NCBI RefSeq assembly: GCF_000964545.1
Contig: NZ_BBVD01000005.1
Coordinates: 434,001-498,000, forward strand
Direction: 5' to 3'
DNA: 64,000 bases
Source: Comamonas thiooxydans
GTDB taxonomy: Bacteria; Pseudomonadota; Gammaproteobacteria; Burkholderiales; Burkholderiaceae_C
Part shown: piece by piece, positions 60,144 through 64,000 of the stretch
How positions within the stretch are numbered: the stretch's first letter is position 1
How the letters are laid out: each line of letters starts with the position of its first letter
Position numbers and translations under genes: made by a program
The notes under the pieces: model-generated
The model's database searches: none
What the model was told of the DNA's origin: nothing
Seen by the model: only the letters and a program-made list of their open reading frames with translations

Positions 60144-60325
60144 CTGCTGTCTCAAAAAATCCGGCCCATCAAATACCGCACAGTTACTCAACTCTGCGCG
60201 CGTTCTTCATTGATGCACGCACCCGGAAGTCGGCCCAAGAAATGCCTTGATTTTGCTGAATCCCCACAAACTGCGCATCGTCAAATCAGACGATAGGAAA
60301 CCTAGCAAAAAAGCATGCCCTCCAA

Positions 60326-62815
60326 CTATTGCAGACCTGCAATATGAATACCACTGGCATCGTCATCCGACGAATACGGCTGAGCTCTCGGCTCCTGCTC
60401 GGATGCACCCTGCTCCAAGCGCTTTCGGAATTGCTCCGCAGGCAAGGCTGGCGAGCACAGATAGCCCTGAAAGTAGTCACCCTGTAACTGCTCAATTGCC
60501 TGGCATTGCTCCTGCGTTTCCACTCCTTCTGCCACAAGTTCCACACCCAATGCCTGCCCCATGCTGATGATGGCGCCCACAATGGCCTTGTCTCCCGCAT
60601 CGTGCGGCAGGCCGCGCACAAAACTCTGGTCGATCTTGATCTTGGAGATCGGCAGTTTTTTCAAATAAGCCAAGCTCGAATAACCGGTACCGAAGTCGTC
60701 AATGACCAGACCCACGCCCAGCTCTGCGATCTGGTGCACGCGCAAAGCCATTTCCTGCGCTTCCTGCAGCAAAATGCTCTCGGTCAGTTCCAGCTCCAGC
60801 CACTGTGCCGGCAAGCCGCTGGCTTCCAGCACATATTTGAGGCGATCCACAAAGTCCGGCTGCCTGAACTCCAGCGCGGAGACATTCACCGATACCTTGA
60901 CAGGCATGTCCATAGCCAGCCAGCGCGCCGCCTCTTGTACTGATTGCTCCAGCACCCAGGCATCCAGCGCAACCACATAGCCGGACTCCTCCGCCAAGGG
61001 AATGAAGGCTGCAGGAGAAATCACCCCCAGCTCGGGGTCCGTCCATCGAAGCAAGGCCTCTGCCGCCACAATGCGACCCGAACGGATATGTACCTGTGGC
61101 TGAAAGTGCACGGCCATATGCCCCTTGTCCAGCGCCTGGCGCATGGCATGCTCCAGCTTCATGCGCGAGAGCAGACCCGCACTCATTTGCGGCTGGTAGA
61201 AACTGAAATTGCCGCGTCCACGCTCCTTGACACGATACATGGCGATATCGGCCTGACGAATCAGCTCGTCCAGCGTCAAACCATCCGCCGGAAATTGCGC
61301 AGCCCCAATGCTGCACTGAACGGAAAAGCCCAGGCCGTCAAGCATGAAGGGCTGGCGCATTTCGTCCAGAATACGGGCAGCCACGGCCGAAGCCCCTTCC
61401 CCCGTGCAATCATGCAGATAGAGAACAAATTCGTCCCCGCCCTGACGGCACAGCACATCCGCAGGGCGCAGCAGTCCGCTCAGCCGCTGAGCAACCAGCT
61501 TGAGCACCCGGTCGCCGAAGTCATGGCCCAATGAATCGTTGATGATCTTGAAACGATCCAGATCCAGAAACAGAATGCTGAAGGGCTGCTGTGTGAAGCG
61601 CGCAGCAGTGATTGCGGCTTGCACGTGACGGCTCAAACTCAGGCGATTGGGCAGCCCTGTCAACGCATCACTGTAAGCCAGCTGCTCAATCTGCTTTTGG
61701 GCACTGCGCTGCATGGTCATGTCGCGCATAAAGCCAATGCTTTGTACCAGACGCCCATAGCCGTCACGCAATGCCACCCAGGACAGCCAGACCGCGCAGC
61801 GCTGACCTTCACTCTGCTTGAGCCAAAGATTGCCCTCCCAGAAGCTGCCCACATCCCAGCGCGCAGCGGCCAGCTCCAGCAGGTCGGACACAGGCCCTCC
61901 CTCGGACTCGAACAGAGTCCAGGCAGCGAGCCCCAGCACCGCCTTGCCATGCAGCAACTGCCCGCCGGCCGGATTGACCTGAACGATGACACCATTGGCA
62001 TCGGCAATGAAGATACCGTCCAGGCTGGACTCGAACACTCTTGCAGCCAGACGTAGTTCTGTCGCCGAGCTGGATTCCACCGTGATGTCTCGATAGGAGT
62101 AGATACGCCCTATCGCCACACCGCGACTGAGCTGAGGCACGGAGCGACGCTCCAGCACCCTGCCACTGAGCAGCTGCAGTACCTCCGAGGTTTCAGGAGC
62201 CGACAGATCCTGCGCATCCTGCAGAAGAGTGAACTGACTCTCGCTGCTGATGGTCTGCGCTTCCAGATGGGCAAAGACGGCCGCATCATCTCGCTGCACG
62301 AGCAGTGGTTCGGGTAGTTGCCACAGCTCCGCGAAACGGTGATTGAATGCCCGAATGCCGCCGCGCAGATCACAGACCAGCATGCCATCTGCAGCGGACT
62401 CAAGCGTCGCCCGCAACTCTGCAAGCAGCATGTCCAGTTCGCTCTCGTGCCGCAACTGCTCGCTGCGGTCGAGCATGGTGAGCATCAACCAGCGCGGATT
62501 CAGGGCGATGGAGCCCACCCCCATCTCCACAGCTGTCAATGAACCATTGGCTGTACAGATTTCTGTGAGAAATTTCGCCCCGCCCACCCAGTTTGAGGCA
62601 TCCTGCCAGAACGCCTTTTGCACCAGGGAGGCGCACAGCACATCGACATACTGCTCCTGCGCCTGCTCGGGCGTGTAGCCCGTGAGCTGCATACTGGCTG
62701 CATTGGCATGCACGACACGCAATGTCTGCGCATCCAGCAGCCAGACCGCCTCCTGCAAACCATCGAGCATGGAGGCAAGCAGAGGGTCAATCAGAAAACT
62801 CTGCTGCAAAGTCAC
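60326..62815 (-). CDS. PAS-GGDEF-EAL bifunctional c-di-GMP protein
   Basis: 829 residues starting at GTG 62815, which overlaps the HD-GYP stop as GTGA. No transmembrane segment: two or three PAS-type sensor domains (residues about 10-120, 130-240 and 250-370), then GGDEF (about 380-545) with RQGGDEF near 460, and EAL (about 560-800) with AEALLRW near 587, ELTES near 680, IDDFGTGYSSLAYLKKLPISKIKID near 710 and EGVET near 770. Both active sites keep their key residues, so cyclase and phosphodiesterase activities are both possible; such hybrids often act mainly as phosphodiesterases. Confidence 0.93.
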   Translation of the reverse strand: MTLQQSFLIDPLLASMLDGLQEAVWLLDAQTLRVVHANAASMQLTGYTPEQAQEQYVDVLCASLVQKAFWQDASNWVGGAKFLTEICTANGSLTAVEMGVGSIALNPRWLMLTMLDRSEQLRHESELDMLLAELRATLESAADGMLVCDLRGGIRAFNHRFAELWQLPEPLLVQRDDAAVFAHLEAQTISSESQFTLLQDAQDLSAPETSEVLQLLSGRVLERRSVPQLSRGVAIGRIYSYRDITVESSSATELRLAARVFESSLDGIFIADANGVIVQVNPAGGQLLHGKAVLGLAAWTLFESEGGPVSDLLELAAARWDVGSFWEGNLWLKQSEGQRCAVWLSWVALRDGYGRLVQSIGFMRDMTMQRSAQKQIEQLAYSDALTGLPNRLSLSRHVQAAITAARFTQQPFSILFLDLDRFKIINDSLGHDFGDRVLKLVAQRLSGLLRPADVLCRQGGDEFVLYLHDCTGEGASAVAARILDEMRQPFMLDGLGFSVQCSIGAAQFPADGLTLDELIRQADIAMYRVKERGRGNFSFYQPQMSAGLLSRMKLEHAMRQALDKGHMAVHFQPQVHIRSGRIVAAEALLRWTDPELGVISPAAFIPLAEESGYVVALDAWVLEQSVQEAARWLAMDMPVKVSVNVSALEFRQPDFVDRLKYVLEASGLPAQWLELELTESILLQEAQEMALRVHQIAELGVGLVIDDFGTGYSSLAYLKKLPISKIKIDQSFVRGLPHDAGDKAIVGAIISMGQALGVELVAEGVETQEQCQAIEQLQGDYFQGYLCSPALPAEQFRKRLEQGASEQEPRAQPYSSDDDASGIHIAGLQ

Positions 62816-64000
62816 GCGAGGTCTTTCTCGGCAGCAGGTGCTGCAGAACTGTCAAAAAAGTAGCAAAGACGCCTTTGCGGCTGTAAAGCTTCTAACGCAT
62901 TTCGAGAAAGCTGATTTCGCGTCAAGCCCCGGCGAATACCCAAACCCACATATTCAAGCAAATCTACGAACCGCAGCTTCTGCGGCGCCTGCATGTCATA
63001 GGTCAGCACCTTCGGCTTGAGCGACTGGCTGGTGTTGACAGACACCACCACGCCCATCCGCCCATCGCTTAGTTCCACCAAAGAGCCCGGTGGATAGACC
63101 CCCAAGGTCTGCACGAATGCCTTGAGCACATCGGGCGCATACCGCTGGCGATACTGTCCGTACAGTGCAGCCATGGCTTCATGAGGCGTCATTTCGTTGC
63201 CTTGCAGTGGCAGATTGCACAAGCGCTCAAAATTATTGACCAGCGCCAGGATCTGTCCGGCAATGTCCATATCTTCGGCCAGCAAGCCAAGTGGAAAGCC
63301 TGACCCATCGGCCCATTCATGATGCTGGGCGATGGCCGTCGTGACGGAAGGAGGATAGCCCATGGTTAGAGCCAATGCCACCGACTCTCCGACATGACGT
63401 GCATACACGGTCTCTCGCAGTGGCGTGCGGCCCGTGCCCTGATTCAGTGCATTGGCCGATGCGGAAATCTCAAGCCCCGGCTTGCCGATGTCATGCAACA
63501 GGGCCGCCGTGCCCAGATCCTTCAATACGTCATCGCACAGGCCCAGCGTCTTACCCAGCAACAGGCTCAGCACGGAGACATTAACACCATGAACGCCAAA
63601 GGTGGCGCCCCCCGTATCCGCGAGCAGATGCAAACTCAGATCACGAGCCTGCGCCAGTTTGACGACTTGCTGTGCAACCAGCATATCCGTCGTTGTCCGC
63701 GCCTTCTCGGGGTTGACAGGCAACAAGGCCTGCACGTCATCAAATACGGAAACCGCGCCCAGAAACCTGGACTGCACGCCCAAAATACTGTTACGCCAGG
63801 CATGCGCATCGTTCTCGGGGGGGGCAGGAGCGGGTTGAGGGTCTGCTGTCGGAGGCGCTGCCGCTTCCTCCAGATCGCTTCTCGATAGATCGACCTGAAC
63901 TGCCTTGAGCTTCAGGGTCCTGAGTGTCTGCAACTGCTCGTCATTGACAATCTTGAAGCTGCTGACGGGAAACGGATGGCGCAACCAGCCGGTCTCCAGA
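62812..64000 (-). CDS. HD-GYP domain c-di-GMP phosphodiesterase (5' end beyond window)
   Basis: C-terminal part, about 395 residues visible; the frame is open to the window end (GWLRHPFPVSSFKI), matching the DUF3391 N-terminal domain found before HD-GYP. The HD residues are in LLHDIGKPGLEIS near residue 165 of the visible part, and the GYP-type segment reads AQHHEWADGSGFPLGL near 220, with the HHE..DGSG.P pattern intact. Degrades c-di-GMP to GMP or pGpG. Coupled to the PAS-GGDEF-EAL gene by a 4-bp overlap. Confidence 0.92.
   Translation of the reverse strand, partial: LETGWLRHPFPVSSFKIVNDEQLQTLRTLKLKAVQVDLSRSDLEEAAAPPTADPQPAPAPPENDAHAWRNSILGVQSRFLGAVSVFDDVQALLPVNPEKARTTTDMLVAQQVVKLAQARDLSLHLLADTGGATFGVHGVNVSVLSLLLGKTLGLCDDVLKDLGTAALLHDIGKPGLEISASANALNQGTGRTPLRETVYARHVGESVALALTMGYPPSVTTAIAQHHEWADGSGFPLGLLAEDMDIAGQILALVNNFERLCNLPLQGNEMTPHEAMAALYGQYRQRYAPDVLKAFVQTLGVYPPGSLVELSDGRMGVVVSVNTSQSLKPKVLTYDMQAPQKLRFVDLLEYVGLGIRRGLTRNQLSRNALEALQPQRRLCYFFDSSAAPAAEKDLA

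Noticed and set aside
1..64000. tRNA, rRNA, CRISPR array, complete insertion sequence, prophage or integrase
   Set aside because: Looked for and not seen; repeats present are dyads, protein-coding tandem repeats and terminators only.

Overview
The window is GC-rich, densely coded chromosomal DNA from a betaproteobacterium. Several features point to the Comamonadaceae, most likely Comamonas or a close relative: a Bug-type solute-binding protein, a zapB-like/zapA pair followed by 6S RNA, a complete aerobic cobalamin pathway, and copies of an AT-flanked intergenic dyad of a kind I associate with this family. The genus is an inference; no rRNA or marker gene is present.

Positions 1-18128 (+ strand) hold the first half of a vitamin B12 locus. 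In order: the end of a BtuF-like binding protein, a FecCD-type permease and an ATPase; a CbiX-like/ferredoxin fusion; cobW; cobN; a chlD-type chelatase gene that looks like a programmed -1 frameshift gene; a cobalamin riboswitch; then cobG, cobH, cobI, cobJ, cobK (opposite strand), cobL, cobE, cobM and cobF. This is the oxygen-dependent corrin ring branch, with cobalt inserted by CobN plus ChlI/ChlD-like AAA and VWA subunits rather than CobS/CobT.

Positions 18247-28834 hold amino-acid transport and metabolism: a LysR regulator, two permeases and a binding protein of a polar amino-acid ABC importer (no ATPase), a Bug-family binding protein with an M20 amidohydrolase, a DUF3149 micro-protein, slyX, a PLP aminotransferase and a collagen-like lipoprotein. 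Then come a TpsB-type outer-membrane transporter and endonuclease III.

Positions 31415-46437 (- strand) hold the second half of the B12 locus. A second cobalamin riboswitch precedes btuB, cobB, cobP, a BtuF-C-D importer, cobO, bluB, cobD, cobC, a HipA-like kinase, a DUF3037 protein and cobQ, mostly joined by 4-bp ATGA overlaps. cobT lies downstream as a separate unit. Together the two halves cover uptake, ring synthesis, cobalt insertion, amidation, adenosylation, DMB synthesis and most of nucleotide-loop assembly. CobA (uroporphyrinogen-III methyltransferase), CobR, the final cobalamin synthase (CobV/CobS) and an alpha-ribazole phosphatase are not in the window.

Positions 46690-52097 hold the zapB-like gene, zapA and 6S RNA, a thermonuclease-fold protein, a PhzF protein, an Asp/Glu racemase-like protein lacking the first catalytic cysteine, a class I glutamine amidotransferase and a divergent LysR gene. 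Positions 52100-58890 are looser and more decayed. They hold two tandem paralogous micro-lipoproteins with eroded flanks, a diguanylate cyclase, a CBS-domain remnant, an exported Ntn (choloylglycine/penicillin-V-acylase type) hydrolase, an SDR and a small DUF1488-like protein. Positions 58893-64000 (-) hold a LuxR-type regulator, a PAS-GGDEF-EAL protein and a truncated HD-GYP phosphodiesterase, the last two coupled by a GTGA overlap. Most products are confident family calls; starts chosen inside longer open frames are stated per gene.
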